Below, one piece after another: positions 9,800 through 18,887 of a stretch of DNA of 64,000 nt. The position numbers and the translations under genes were made by a program. This DNA comes from Lysobacteraceae bacterium NML08-0793 (GTDB taxonomy: Bacteria; Pseudomonadota; Gammaproteobacteria; Xanthomonadales; Xanthomonadaceae). The stretch's first letter is position 1. Every line of letters starts with the position of its first letter. The DNA lies in the NCBI GenBank assembly GCA_002798275.1, contig NWQR01000017.1:24348-88347 (forward strand), written 5' to 3'. The notes under the pieces were generated by a model, which had not been told where the DNA came from, did no database searches, and saw nothing but the letters and a program-made list of their open reading frames with translations.

Positions 9800-12379
9800 A
9801 TGAAAAACCTGCTGGCTGTTGCCATTTCCGTGGCGCTGTTTGCGCCTGCTCTTGCCGTCGCACAGGCGGCGCCTGAAACAAAACAAGACGACCACGCTGC
9901 GAATCAGAAGAAGTCCCAAGAGAAGCCGCTTCTGATGCCGACCATCGACGTGATTGGTCAGCGCCTGTTTCCGTATCAGGAGGGCGTGCAACTGGACGAG
10001 AAATACATCGAGAACCAAGCCAAGGGCAATGGCGATATCAGCACCCTGCTGCGCATCAACCCGAATGTGCAGTTCAGCGACAGTGAGCAGACTTCGCTGA
10101 ACATGGGCGAGATTCGCCCGGCAAAAATCAGCATCAATGGCGGGATGTTCAACCAGAACAGTTTTCTGCTCGATGGGGTGTCGTTCAATAACGATCTTGA
10201 CCCCACTGTCACAGACAACCCGCATGACACCGTGAATATCAGCAGCGATGCCCAGGGTATTGCTGTGGATACCGACTTGATTGGCAGTCTGACGGTGTAT
10301 GACAGCAATGTGCCGGCGAGCTTTGGCGGCTTCAATGGCGGTGTGGTGGATGTGGAAACCCGCAAGGCGGCCGATGGATTTTCTGGCAAGGTCAGTTGGC
10401 GTGCTTCGCGTTCGGTGTGGAATGAGTATCACCTGCGCGAAGGACAGCATGAAAGCTTTTTGAATTCCAATAGCCAAGCTCAGCAGCCGGTATATGACAA
10501 ACAAAAGCGCTCGCTGATGCTGGAAAACCGTTTTTCCAACGGGTTGGGGCTGATTGGCAATATCTCCCGATTGCGCTCTGAAATCCCATTGAACGGTTAT
10601 GCCAATGGCTTTGTGCCGCCGGAAAGCAGCGATCAGGCGCACAAGGACAATATCCGCGAAAACACCAGCTACAGTCTGCGGGCAGACTATGAAACAGCAT
10701 CGGGGGTGGCGCTTTCGGGCAGTATTAATTACGCGCCTACGGACGAGACTTACTTCATCGTCAATACCAAGGATTCGTTTTTTGATTTGAAGCGTGGTGG
10801 GTATGCCGCCAGCTTCAATGTGCGGCATGCGCTAGGGGCGTGGAAAATCAAGCATAGTTTGAGCCATGCGGTGACAAGTAGCTCACGCGACAGCCGTGGC
10901 ATCAATATCTGGCGAACTTGGGCGCGCTCGGCCGATAAAAACTGGGGACGCAGTAACCAGAGTCTGGAAGGTAACTGGGGCAGCGTTGATCAGGATAGCC
11001 GCACTACGCGCTACAGCCTGGATTTCAGTCGTGAAGCCCTGCGCTGGGGCAATGCCGAGCACCGCTTGCAATGGGGGCTGTCGGCTTCCAGCCGCAATGG
11101 GAGCTATCACCGCCTGAACGACCATTACGCCTATATCCGCGTGGGCGCGACGACCACTTGTACCGATGCCAATGGCGTGGTCGATAGCGAAAACTGCTCA
11201 TTGGGGGCGGTGCCCGGACGCTATTCCAGAATTGATTTCAATGGAAAGGGGCAGTATTTCACCGAGATGGTGCTGCGTCGTGCCGGGTATTTCGAGGCCG
11301 ATGCCGATGATTATTCGCTGTATTTCCAGGATGACATCCGCTTGGGTAATGTCAGCCTGCGCCCGGGGATTCGTTTTGACTACGACAATATCAGCAAGCA
11401 GGTGACGACCTCGCCGCGGTTTGCCGCCTCCTGGGATGTCCTGGGCAACCAGCAAACCTTGTTGACCGCAGGGCTTAACCGCTATTACGGGCGCAATTTC
11501 TACATCTACAAGCTGCGTGAGGGGCGTGAAGCGCTGGAAAGCAGTTACGAGCGCAGCAATACGGGCAGCCATGCCTGGCAATGGCGGGAGGATTCACGCG
11601 CCACCAGCAGCAATACTTTCCGCGATATCAAGGTGCCTTATAGCGATGAATGGACGCTGGGACTGAATCAGCGCTGGGCGGGGTTTGACTTCAACCTGAA
11701 AGTGGTGGACAGAAACAATCAGGATGAAGTCATGCGGGTGCGTGAGCGAAGTGCGACTGGCCAGAATATTCGTCGTTATGCGAATGTGGCAGGCGGACGT
11801 GCACGGGTTTGGAGTTTCAGTCTCAGCCCCGTGCAGGCGCTGGAATGGGGCAATACCCGCACCAATCTGATGCTGGCGCTGGACAAGACCCATGTGCGCC
11901 GTCAGTACAGTGCCGCAGGAAATGACGACTATGACAGCAATTTTGATGAGGCTTGGCTGAGCGGAACGGTGCGCTACAACGGCCAGCTGATGTCCCGCCG
12001 CGATATGGATGCGTCCGATTTTGCAAGGCCGTGGACGGCGCGGCTTTCGACACAAACCGTGTTTGGCGAGAGCGGCTTGAGTCTGGGCAACTTCTTGCGT
12101 TATCGCTCCGGCTATGCACGGCCTTTCCGCACGGATGTGGAGGTGCTGGGCAGTGGTGAGCGCGTTGATGTGTACCAGCGCATCAGCCAGCCACGCACTT
12201 TTACCTGGGATGCCAGTTTGCAATATGAGCTGCCACTGGGTGCGCAGTACCGGCCGTATATTCGCCTTGAGGCAATGAACCTGCTGAACCGGGCCAATGT
12301 TGCCACGGCTACGGCGACCAATGTGTTGAGCTTTGAGCCAGGTCGCAGTTATTGGCTGGAGCTGGGGGTGAAGTTCTGA
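9800..12379 (+). CDS. TonB-dependent outer-membrane receptor
   Basis: The 859-residue protein has a signal peptide (about residues 1-22, ending AVAQA). A plug domain follows at about 45-195 (PTIDVIGQRLFPYQEG, ISTLLRINPNVQF, ISINGGMFNQNSFLLDGVSF, GFNGGVVDVETR), and then a 22-strand type barrel ending in the aromatic C-terminus YWLELGVKF. It should import a bound ligand with TonB energy; the substrate is not identifiable. A di-haem peroxidase gene follows 34 bp downstream and is probably cotranscribed, which suggests a metal or redox-linked substrate. Translation may be controlled by the leader hairpin. Confidence 0.9.
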   Translation: MKNLLAVAISVALFAPALAVAQAAPETKQDDHAANQKKSQEKPLLMPTIDVIGQRLFPYQEGVQLDEKYIENQAKGNGDISTLLRINPNVQFSDSEQTSLNMGEIRPAKISINGGMFNQNSFLLDGVSFNNDLDPTVTDNPHDTVNISSDAQGIAVDTDLIGSLTVYDSNVPASFGGFNGGVVDVETRKAADGFSGKVSWRASRSVWNEYHLREGQHESFLNSNSQAQQPVYDKQKRSLMLENRFSNGLGLIGNISRLRSEIPLNGYANGFVPPESSDQAHKDNIRENTSYSLRADYETASGVALSGSINYAPTDETYFIVNTKDSFFDLKRGGYAASFNVRHALGAWKIKHSLSHAVTSSSRDSRGINIWRTWARSADKNWGRSNQSLEGNWGSVDQDSRTTRYSLDFSREALRWGNAEHRLQWGLSASSRNGSYHRLNDHYAYIRVGATTTCTDANGVVDSENCSLGAVPGRYSRIDFNGKGQYFTEMVLRRAGYFEADADDYSLYFQDDIRLGNVSLRPGIRFDYDNISKQVTTSPRFAASWDVLGNQQTLLTAGLNRYYGRNFYIYKLREGREALESSYERSNTGSHAWQWREDSRATSSNTFRDIKVPYSDEWTLGLNQRWAGFDFNLKVVDRNNQDEVMRVRERSATGQNIRRYANVAGGRARVWSFSLSPVQALEWGNTRTNLMLALDKTHVRRQYSAAGNDDYDSNFDEAWLSGTVRYNGQLMSRRDMDASDFARPWTARLSTQTVFGESGLSLGNFLRYRSGYARPFRTDVEVLGSGERVDVYQRISQPRTFTWDASLQYELPLGAQYRPYIRLEAMNLLNRANVATATATNVLSFEPGRSYWLELGVKF

Positions 12380-12413
12380 TGTGCGCCCGGCGTGCTGATG
12401 TTGCGAGAAACGC

Positions 12414-13562
12414 ATGAAACTGAAACTCGCCAATGCTGCATGGCTGAGTCTTGCCCTGCTTGGGCTGTTTGGTTTTGCACCGACCGCAGCGCAGGCGCCG
12501 GAGACTTCGCTGGAAACTTGCCTTGAGCGCATCAAGGCAAGTGCAGCGCATGGCGATTTTGCATGCCTGCGCCGTGTGTATCAGCAGCCCATAACGCAGT
12601 GGCCAGCGCCGCATATCGACCCCGGTGTGGCGTGGCAGGAGCTTGCGCCCCTGCCACAAACGCCGCCACACCCGGATTACAACCCCGCCACGCCGGAAAA
12701 AATCGCCCTGGGTGCGCGCTTGTTTGATGACCCGCGACTGTCGGTATCCGGGCAGATTGCCTGCGCCAACTGCCATGACCGACAGCTAGGTTGGAGTGAT
12801 GGTCGCAGCGTGTCGTTTGGTCATGATCGGCAAAGCGGACGGCGCAATGCCATTAGCGTGGCGATGAGTGCGTTTGCTCAGCCCTTGTTCTGGGATGGCC
12901 GCGCTGCCAGTCTGGAAGAGCAGGCATTGCACCCGATTCTGGATGCGCGCGAGATGGCGTTTACCCCACAGGGCGCGGCGCAGCGCTTGCAGCAAAGCGG
13001 TGACTATGCGGCCAGTTTCACCCAGGTATTTGGGGATGATGAGATCACCCCCGAGCGCCTGGCGATGGCATTGGCGGCCTTCCAGCGCAGCCTGCTGCCG
13101 CGTTTCAACCGTTTCGATCGTTTTCTGGAAGGCCGGCATAGCGCGCTCAATGACCAGCAGCTGTGGGGGCTGCATCTGTTCCGTACCCGTGCGCGCTGCA
13201 TGAACTGCCACTTTGGTGCCGCGCTGACCGATAACCAGTTCCATAACCTCGGGCTGCATTTTCATGGCCGCGCCCGGCAGGATCTGGGTCGCTATGAAGT
13301 GACCGGTAACCCCGACGACAGTGGCAAGTTCCGCACGCCCTCGCTGCGGGGTGTCGGCAAGAGTGGGCCGTGGATGCACAACGGCCTGTTCCATGACCTG
13401 CGCGGGGTGATGAATATGTACAACGCCGGGATGCCGCGCCCGCGCCCCAATGCCCGGCAGCAGAACGATCCGACCTTTCCCAAGCCCGACCCGTTGTTGC
13501 AGCCGCTGGATTTGCATCGCAGCGAGATTGAGGCCATTACCGAGTTCTTGCGGACGCTGTAA
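12414..13562 (+). CDS. Di-haem cytochrome c peroxidase / MauG-family protein
   Basis: A 382-residue exported protein (signal peptide to about residue 27) with two c-type haem motifs, CANCH (117-121) and CMNCH (262-266), spaced as in bacterial di-haem cytochrome c peroxidases. Conserved blocks include NAISVAMSAFAQPLFWDGRA and FRTPSLRGVGKSGPWMHNG. It may reduce peroxide or, like MauG/MbnH relatives, oxidise a partner in the periplasm. It sits directly behind the TonB receptor gene, so a joint role in handling an imported metal complex is possible but unproven. It converges on the histidine kinase gene with a 8-bp gap. Confidence 0.9.
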   Translation: MKLKLANAAWLSLALLGLFGFAPTAAQAPETSLETCLERIKASAAHGDFACLRRVYQQPITQWPAPHIDPGVAWQELAPLPQTPPHPDYNPATPEKIALGARLFDDPRLSVSGQIACANCHDRQLGWSDGRSVSFGHDRQSGRRNAISVAMSAFAQPLFWDGRAASLEEQALHPILDAREMAFTPQGAAQRLQQSGDYAASFTQVFGDDEITPERLAMALAAFQRSLLPRFNRFDRFLEGRHSALNDQQLWGLHLFRTRARCMNCHFGAALTDNQFHNLGLHFHGRARQDLGRYEVTGNPDDSGKFRTPSLRGVGKSGPWMHNGLFHDLRGVMNMYNAGMPRPRPNARQQNDPTFPKPDPLLQPLDLHRSEIEAITEFLRTL

Positions 13563-13570
13563 GCGACTAA

Positions 13571-14869
13571 TCAATCCGGCAGCATCAGGCTGACGCCAAG
13601 GCCGCCGCCTTCGCGGTTGGCAAGGCTGATATGGCCGCCGTGGGATTCGATGATTTCGCGGGCCAGCGCCAGTCCAAGGCCGGTGCCATGGCGTTTGGTG
13701 GAATAGAACGGCAGCAGCGCCTGCGCCAGCACGGCCTCGTTCATGCCGCTGCCACGGTCGAGAATGTCAATGCGCCAGCCTTGTGGCTGGCGGCGCAGCC
13801 GCAGTTGCACTTCGTGCGCGGCACTGCCGGACTCGTGTGCGTTCTTGATGAGATTGAGCAGGGCTTGTTCCAGTTGCGCACGGTCGGCGCGGAACTGGGC
13901 ATCGCCATGCGCCCTGTCCCATTGAAAATCCATCTGCTGTTGCAGGGCGCTCAAAAAAGCGTCCCAGCGGATCGGCTCCAGACGGGGCGCAGGCAGTTTG
14001 GCAAAGCGCGCGTAATCGCGGATGAAGCCTTCCAGATGACGGGCGCGCTCCTCGATGGTGGCGAGCGCCAGCGGTAATGGCTCATAGTGCTGGCGGCGCA
14101 GCAGTTCCGCCCCCGAATGCGCCAGCGAGGCAATCGGTGCCAGCGAGTTGTTGAGCTCATGGCTGATGACGCGGATGACCTTTTTCCAGGTGGCGACTTC
14201 TTGCCGGCGCAGCTCGGCGGTGAGCTGGCGCAGCAGCAGCAATTCATGCGGGCGGCCATTGAGGCGCAAGGGGCGGCGCGAGAGGTGATAAATGTCCTCG
14301 TCATCTTCGCTGCCGACGGCAAACAAGGCATCGCCCTGATGGCTGAACGCCTGCTGCATGGCTTCGGGGCGATGCGCCAGCAGCGCGGGCAGGCTGTGTC
14401 CTTCCAGCCGCCGGCCTTCGCCCAGCAAGCGCCGGGCCGCCAGATTGCCCAGCACCACGCGGCCGTGGTTATCGACCAGTAGCATCGCCTGCGGCGAGTT
14501 CTGCACCACGGTATCGAGCAGCAATTCACGCTGTTGCAGGCGGTTGCGCTGCGCGCGCAGGGTGTCGCCCAGGCGGTTGTGCGCGGCCACCAGCATGCCC
14601 AGCTCATCACGCTGCGGCCAGACCAGCGAAAAACTGAAATCGCCATCGCGGTAGCTGTCCACGGTACCGGCCAGGGCGCGATACATCGCCAATATCCGGC
14701 CTTGCTGGTGGTTGAGGTGCAGGCCAAGCAGCAGCAGCCAGAATGCGCTGAGGGCAAGCAGGCCGTACAGCGGCCAGCCATAGCGCAGGCCAAGCGCCAG
14801 CGAGAGCATCAATGCCGTGCCATAGGCGGCCAGCAGGAGGGCAAGGCGCAGGCGCAAGGAAATGAACAT
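13571..14869 (-). CDS. Sensor histidine kinase (NtrY/NtrB-like, PAS + HATPase)
   Basis: The 432-residue membrane kinase has two N-terminal helices (about residues 7-27 and 33-51), a HAMP-like linker (about 60-110), a PAS-like domain (about 115-215) and a HisKA segment with the phosphoacceptor His237 in VISHELNNSLAPI. The C-terminal HATPase has N, G1 and G2 boxes (NLIKNAHES, DRGSGMNE, GTGLGLALAREI). The short periplasmic loop suggests it senses a membrane or cytoplasmic cue. It is the cognate partner of the sigma-54 regulator 2 bp upstream. Inferred target: the efflux operon at 19201-23740. Confidence 0.9.
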   Translation of the reverse strand: MFISLRLRLALLLAAYGTALMLSLALGLRYGWPLYGLLALSAFWLLLLGLHLNHQQGRILAMYRALAGTVDSYRDGDFSFSLVWPQRDELGMLVAAHNRLGDTLRAQRNRLQQRELLLDTVVQNSPQAMLLVDNHGRVVLGNLAARRLLGEGRRLEGHSLPALLAHRPEAMQQAFSHQGDALFAVGSEDDEDIYHLSRRPLRLNGRPHELLLLRQLTAELRRQEVATWKKVIRVISHELNNSLAPIASLAHSGAELLRRQHYEPLPLALATIEERARHLEGFIRDYARFAKLPAPRLEPIRWDAFLSALQQQMDFQWDRAHGDAQFRADRAQLEQALLNLIKNAHESGSAAHEVQLRLRRQPQGWRIDILDRGSGMNEAVLAQALLPFYSTKRHGTGLGLALAREIIESHGGHISLANREGGGLGVSLMLPD

Positions 14870-14871
14870 GA

Positions 14872-16203
14872 CTAACGCGCGATGCCGAATTTGTCCATGC
14901 GCCGGTACAGCGCCTGCCGTGAAAGCCCAAGCTCGGCGGCGGCCTGTGCTATCACGCCGTGATGCTGGCGCAGCGCCGCCTCGATTTCGCTCTGGGTGGG
15001 CTCATGACTGCTCTGTGGCGGTGCGCTGTGGCTGGCAAGTCCCAGCGCGCTGGTCGGGATTTCATCGCCCGCACTCAGCAAGGCGGCGCGCTGCATCACA
15101 TTGCGCAACTCGCGAACATTGCCCGGCCACTCATGCGCCAACAGTGCCTGCTCGGCATCGGCGGTAAGCTGCTTTTCGCTGCCCAGAAAGTGCCGTGCCA
15201 GCGGCAGGATGTCGGCACGGCGTGCGGCCAGCGGCGGTAACGCCAGCTCGATGGCGTTCAGGCGGTAATACAAATCCTGGCGGAACTCGCCGCGGGCAAT
15301 CATTGTCGGCAGGTCGGCATTGGTGGCGGCGATGATGCGTACCTTGACCGATTGCTCGCGCTGGCTGCCCAGGCGGCTGAAGCGCCCGGTTTCCAGCACC
15401 CGCAGCAGCTTGGTTTGCCCGGCCAGCGGCAAGGTGCCGATTTCATCCAGAAACAGCGTGCCGCCGTCGGCGGCCTCGAACTTGCCGGGTCGGGCGCGGG
15501 TTGCGCCGGTATAGGCGCCTGCCTCGGCGCCGAACAATTCGCCTTCGACCAAATCCGCCGGCAGCGCGCCGCAGTTGAGCGCGACAAACGGCCCGCGCGC
15601 AACGGCAGAATTGGCATGCAGGATTTCGGCGATTTTTTCCTTGCCGCTGCCGTTGGGGCCGGTGATCAGCACTGACAGTGGCGAGGCCGCCACCCGGCAG
15701 GCCAGGCTTAGCACTTCCTCGCTGGCGGCATCGGCATAGATAAAGCCGCACAAATCATGCTGCTCGGCCAGCGCCTGGCGGCGTTGCCGCTGGCGCTGCG
15801 TGGCTTGGCTGAGTGCCTTGCGGGTATCGGCCAGCTCCAGCAGGTTGCGCACACAGGTCAGCAGCTTGTCATCGTCCCAGGGCTTGCCAAGGTAGTCGGC
15901 GGCTCCGGCCTTGACAAGCGATACCGCGCGTTCCAATTGCGTCCAGGCGGTGAGCAAAATCACCGGCATGTCCGGCCAGCGCGTGCGGATGTCGTGAAAC
16001 AACTGCTCGCCCTCCTCGCCACTGGTGGTGTCAGCCTCGAAGTTCATGTCGGCAATCACCAGGTCGATATCGCCACGCCCCAGCCGCGCCAGCCCCTCGG
16101 CCGGAGACTTGGCGCTGATAGCGTCAATATCGTTCAGCGAAAACAGCAAGGTCAGCGCCGTGGCGACCGCCGGGTTGTCGTCAATGATGAGGATGCGGGG
16201 CAT
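14872..16203 (-). CDS. Sigma-54-dependent response regulator (NtrC family)
   Basis: The 443-residue protein has a receiver domain (acidic pocket IIDDN, phosphoacceptor Asp52 in VIADMNFE, Lys107). An AAA+ domain follows with P-loop GPNGSGKE at about 182-189, the sigma-54 contact loop GAYTGA at 229-234 (Tyr for the usual Phe), and Walker B FLDEIG. A Fis-type HTH lies at the C-terminus (AAAELGLSRQALYRRMDKFGI). The start MPRILIIDD at 16203 matches the family; a longer in-frame start is rejected. It should activate a sigma-54 promoter, and the only clear one in the window is at 23775-23790. Confidence 0.93.
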   Translation of the reverse strand: MPRILIIDDNPAVATALTLLFSLNDIDAISAKSPAEGLARLGRGDIDLVIADMNFEADTTSGEEGEQLFHDIRTRWPDMPVILLTAWTQLERAVSLVKAGAADYLGKPWDDDKLLTCVRNLLELADTRKALSQATQRQRQRRQALAEQHDLCGFIYADAASEEVLSLACRVAASPLSVLITGPNGSGKEKIAEILHANSAVARGPFVALNCGALPADLVEGELFGAEAGAYTGATRARPGKFEAADGGTLFLDEIGTLPLAGQTKLLRVLETGRFSRLGSQREQSVKVRIIAATNADLPTMIARGEFRQDLYYRLNAIELALPPLAARRADILPLARHFLGSEKQLTADAEQALLAHEWPGNVRELRNVMQRAALLSAGDEIPTSALGLASHSAPPQSSHEPTQSEIEAALRQHHGVIAQAAAELGLSRQALYRRMDKFGIAR

Positions 16204-16305
16204 GGATAGGGTTGATAGGTTGGGCTTGGCGTGACTGGTCAGGTTTGCAGGCGGCAGGCATAGCATGTGCAGGCGTTTGGCGTGCTACTGCGGTGGCAGG
16301 GCAGC

Positions 16306-17211
16306 TCAAGGCCGCCCCCATTCCAGCGCGCCGATGCGCAGGGCATCGCCATCAAGCTGGCAGATGTCCAGGGTGATGGCCTCGGCGATGTCGTCACTGT
16401 CTATGCTCACCATCACCCAGGCCAGCATCGTGGCCGGCATGTCAGGCAGGTCATTGTGCGGCGGCAGGGCGTGTACGCGGTTGATGGGCGTTTCGGCGTA
16501 AGACACCATCGCCTCGTAGTCTTTTTGCAGGTCATTGATGGTGGTTTCGTCCTGCAATTCCGGCATTAGCATGGCATACGCGCGGGCGTAATCGCCATCG
16601 ACCAGCGCCCAAGCAAAATCTTCGGCGCATTCGCAGATACGCCTGCTTTGCGCCTCGCTCAAAGGCGCGCGCCGGGCGGCGTTGTCCTGCGCATTGCAGG
16701 ATGCCTCGTCCCCGTCCGCAGCGCCGAGCCTTGCCGCCATGGCAAAGGCCTGCTCCATTTCATTAGAAAGGCCGGGGCTGAACTGCGCCATGCGCTGCAT
16801 CATTTGCTGCCTGAGCCAGTCCAGCGTGTCGTCTTCCGACTTCGGACCCTGGCCTTGTTGCAGCAGGCGGCATTGCCAGAGCACCGGTTGCAGCTCGGCC
16901 AGCGAGAGGTAGTCGCCCTGCGCCGCGCAGGCCTCGAAACTGCCAATAGCCGCATCAAAATCGCCCAGCTCCATCAACAGCAGGGCGCGCTGGTACATCC
17001 AGAAGCCTTGCGGATACACGGCCACGGCCTGGGCATACAGTTGCTCGGCTTCGCGCAGGCGCCCGGTATGAATGGGGCGCGGCATCATGCCGCTGGACAT
17101 GACCCAGCCTTCGCCTTGGGGTAGTGGCAGGTCGGCTTTGCCGCGCGCGGCAGTGCGCTCGGCCTGGGTGGCGATGGCTTCGGCGGCCTTGCGCTGGATG
17201 GCATCGGTCAT
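16306..17211 (-). CDS. Hypothetical TPR-like protein, third gene of a DUF4304-type operon
   Basis: The 301-residue protein has no signal peptide. Residues about 50-120 look like tetratricopeptide helices (LREAEQLYAQAVAVYPQGFWMYQRALLLMELGDFDAAIGSFEAC). The C-terminal part (about 200-300) is a separate alpha/beta domain (FAWALVDGDYARAYAMLMPELQ, ending ITLDICQLDGDALRIGALEWG) that I do not recognise. Its start codon overlaps the stop of the upstream gene (ATGA at 17208-17211), so the three genes are translationally coupled. Function unknown. Confidence 0.65.
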   Translation of the reverse strand: MTDAIQRKAAEAIATQAERTAARGKADLPLPQGEGWVMSSGMMPRPIHTGRLREAEQLYAQAVAVYPQGFWMYQRALLLMELGDFDAAIGSFEACAAQGDYLSLAELQPVLWQCRLLQQGQGPKSEDDTLDWLRQQMMQRMAQFSPGLSNEMEQAFAMAARLGAADGDEASCNAQDNAARRAPLSEAQSRRICECAEDFAWALVDGDYARAYAMLMPELQDETTINDLQKDYEAMVSYAETPINRVHALPPHNDLPDMPATMLAWVMVSIDSDDIAEAITLDICQLDGDALRIGALEWGRP

Positions 17212-17894
17212 GATGTTTCTCCTTGGGGTTTGCGCAGCGGGTCGCCGCCGTGGGCGTCCCAGTAGGCGACATAATCGCAGGCATCGCGCAGCAGCCAGTA
17301 GCGCAGGCATTCCTCGGCCTCCTTGGTCTTGCCGCTGCCCAGCGCATCAAAGTAATGCTCACGGAATTCTTGGGCTTGCGCACGCTTTTCCGCGTTGTAG
17401 CGCCGCGCGGCGGCAGCGTTTGCATCACTGCTCATGCGTGTCCAGAACGGCAAGGCCTGTTGCACGAAGGCGGCTTCAAAATCGTCCATCACCGCATCAA
17501 GGTTGCTGCCGTCGGCCGCCACACGCCAGAGGCTCATATCCTTTCTGCGCCCGCCGCCGGCCTGGCTTGGCGCGTCATCGCATTGCACGCTCATCAGATA
17601 TTGCGTGCCCCAATAAGATTCTCGCGCCTGCAAATAGCGCTCGACGATGGCCTGCTCATCGGCATCGAAATGGTAAATGCCCGCCACGCAATCAAAGGTG
17701 CTATCGGCGCTCGGCCGCCCGATATGCTGCAAATGTGCATTCAATGCGCGGCTGGCGGCATACCACACCTGCCCGTCAGCGAGACGGTAATAGCTGCGGC
17801 CGATGTGGTGCTGAAAGCCCTGCGCCTGCAAATGCGGCCACAGGCGCTTGTGCAAGGCGCTGGCGATTTTGCTGCTGCTGATATGCGTGCTCAT
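17208..17894 (-). CDS. Hypothetical protein, possible divergent DUF4304 relative
   Basis: The 228-residue soluble protein opens with SSKIASALHKRLWPHLQAQGFQ-HHIGRSYYRL, a pattern resembling the start of DUF4304 proteins (helix, GF, basic residues, FxR). The region RYLQARESYWGTQYLMSVQ lies mid-protein. No catalytic motif is visible. It overlaps both neighbours by ATGA (17891-17894 and 17208-17211), which marks a tightly coupled operon. The C-terminal 60 residues are rich in charged helices. Function unknown. Confidence 0.6.
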   Translation of the reverse strand: MSTHISSSKIASALHKRLWPHLQAQGFQHHIGRSYYRLADGQVWYAASRALNAHLQHIGRPSADSTFDCVAGIYHFDADEQAIVERYLQARESYWGTQYLMSVQCDDAPSQAGGGRRKDMSLWRVAADGSNLDAVMDDFEAAFVQQALPFWTRMSSDANAAAARRYNAEKRAQAQEFREHYFDALGSGKTKEAEECLRYWLLRDACDYVAYWDAHGGDPLRKPQGETS

Positions 17895-18529
17895 GCCTCC
17901 GGCTCCTGATTCAGCACCAGCCCATGTGCGGCGGTCAGTGCATGGATCTGCGCGGCGAGGGATTTGCGGTATTCAAGGCCGATATTGAGCCGCTCGCGCG
18001 CCTTGTCGTGCTCGCCCAGCAAGAGATAAAAGCTGGCGGCATGCAGTGGGTCAAGCGGCATCGGGGCGCCACCGGGCAGCTGCGCAAAATCGCCGCCGGC
18101 GGCCTGGAATGCTTCTGGCGTGAAGGCGGCAAACCAGGGCAGGGCGTGATTCAACACCGCCTGTTGCAGCGTGTGAGCCAGGGCTTCGTCGTGGGTCACC
18201 GTGTCCATTGACCACCAGAAGTCCTCGTCTTTTTCTGGCAGCAGCGCACCGATGCGCTGGCGGAAATGGCATTGGTATTCCTGCGGCTTTTCGAGCAGCG
18301 GCGCATCCAGCAGCGCCGCGATTTGCGGCAGGTACAGGCCAAGATTGACGGTGAACTCGCCTTTGCCTTCCGTGTTGTACTTGCCGCCCTGTATGTCGAT
18401 GACTTCCACCGCGCCATCATCGCGGCTGCGGCGAAACACGCGCGCCTGTTTCTTGAAACCGGCGGCCTTCAGCGGCGTGGCAAGTGCCAGTTTGATGATG
18501 GTGTCGATGCGTTTACCGATGGGGAGCAT
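17891..18529 (-). CDS. DUF4304-domain protein
   Basis: The 212-residue protein carries a DUF4304-like N-terminal domain: LATPLKAAGFKKQARVFRRS, then VIDIQGGKYN and FTVNLGLYLPQ. The C-terminal part has a short TPR-like pair of helices (LHAASFYLLLGEHDKARERLNIGLEYRKSL). DUF4304 proteins are small uncharacterised proteins, some encoded near toxin or immunity genes; that link is not shown here. The ATG at 18529 is preferred over a TTG at 18541. It is the first gene of a three-gene overlapping operon. The 127-bp gap to the MazEF module should hold its promoter. Confidence 0.7.
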   Translation of the reverse strand: MLPIGKRIDTIIKLALATPLKAAGFKKQARVFRRSRDDGAVEVIDIQGGKYNTEGKGEFTVNLGLYLPQIAALLDAPLLEKPQEYQCHFRQRIGALLPEKDEDFWWSMDTVTHDEALAHTLQQAVLNHALPWFAAFTPEAFQAAGGDFAQLPGGAPMPLDPLHAASFYLLLGEHDKARERLNIGLEYRKSLAAQIHALTAAHGLVLNQEPEA

Positions 18530-18619
18530 GGAAAGATTCAAGCAGGGCAGCAGTGATGAGGGCAGGTTACAGCAAGGCCACTTGACGGGCTTCTTCAGGC
18601 CTGGTCGGGGGCATGAGTG

Positions 18620-18644
18620 ATACGCTTATGCGTATAAAGCGTAT
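18620..18644 (+). promoter_or_regulatory. Dyad and direct repeat upstream of mazE, likely operator
   Basis: ATACGC-TTAT-GCGTAT (18620-18635) is an inverted repeat, and its right arm is repeated directly as GCGTAT at 18639-18644. The TATAAA within it (18633-18638) could be a -10. MazE/MazF complexes typically repress such sites 10-40 bp ahead of mazE, and the ATG here is at 18657. Confidence 0.6.
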
Positions 18645-18656
18645 TGGGGGTGCATC

Positions 18657-18887
18657 ATGCATAAGCGAATGAGCATTACTCTGGATGAGGCGGTTTACGA
18701 AGGGCTCTACCGGCGGGTAGGCAAGCGCCGCATGAGCCAGTTCATTGAAGACTTGCTGCGTCTGCATGTCACCGATGCCGCACTGGATAAAGGTTATGCG
18801 GCCATGGCGGCAGACCAGGCGCGTGAGGCCGAAGCCAAGACATGGTGCAATGCACTGGCCGGGGATGCGGACGATGGTTCGTGGTGA
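18657..18887 (+). CDS. mazE: MazE-type ribbon-helix-helix antitoxin
   Basis: The 76-residue protein has an N-terminal ribbon-helix-helix DNA-binding region (HKRMSITLDEAVYEGLYRRVGKRRMSQFIEDLLRLHV) and an acidic/Ala-rich C-terminal tail that would bind the toxin. It should repress its own promoter through the dyad at 18620-18644. The stop codon lies 11 bp inside the toxin reading frame, the usual coupled arrangement. The antitoxin reads intact while the toxin does not. Confidence 0.85.
   Translation: MHKRMSITLDEAVYEGLYRRVGKRRMSQFIEDLLRLHVTDAALDKGYAAMAADQAREAEAKTWCNALAGDADDGSW

Noticed and set aside
13571..14869. Sigma-54 promoter directly before the response regulator gene
   Set aside because: No GG-N10-GC element with a good consensus was found in the 102-bp gap above 16203, so the regulator pair is probably not autoregulated through sigma-54.
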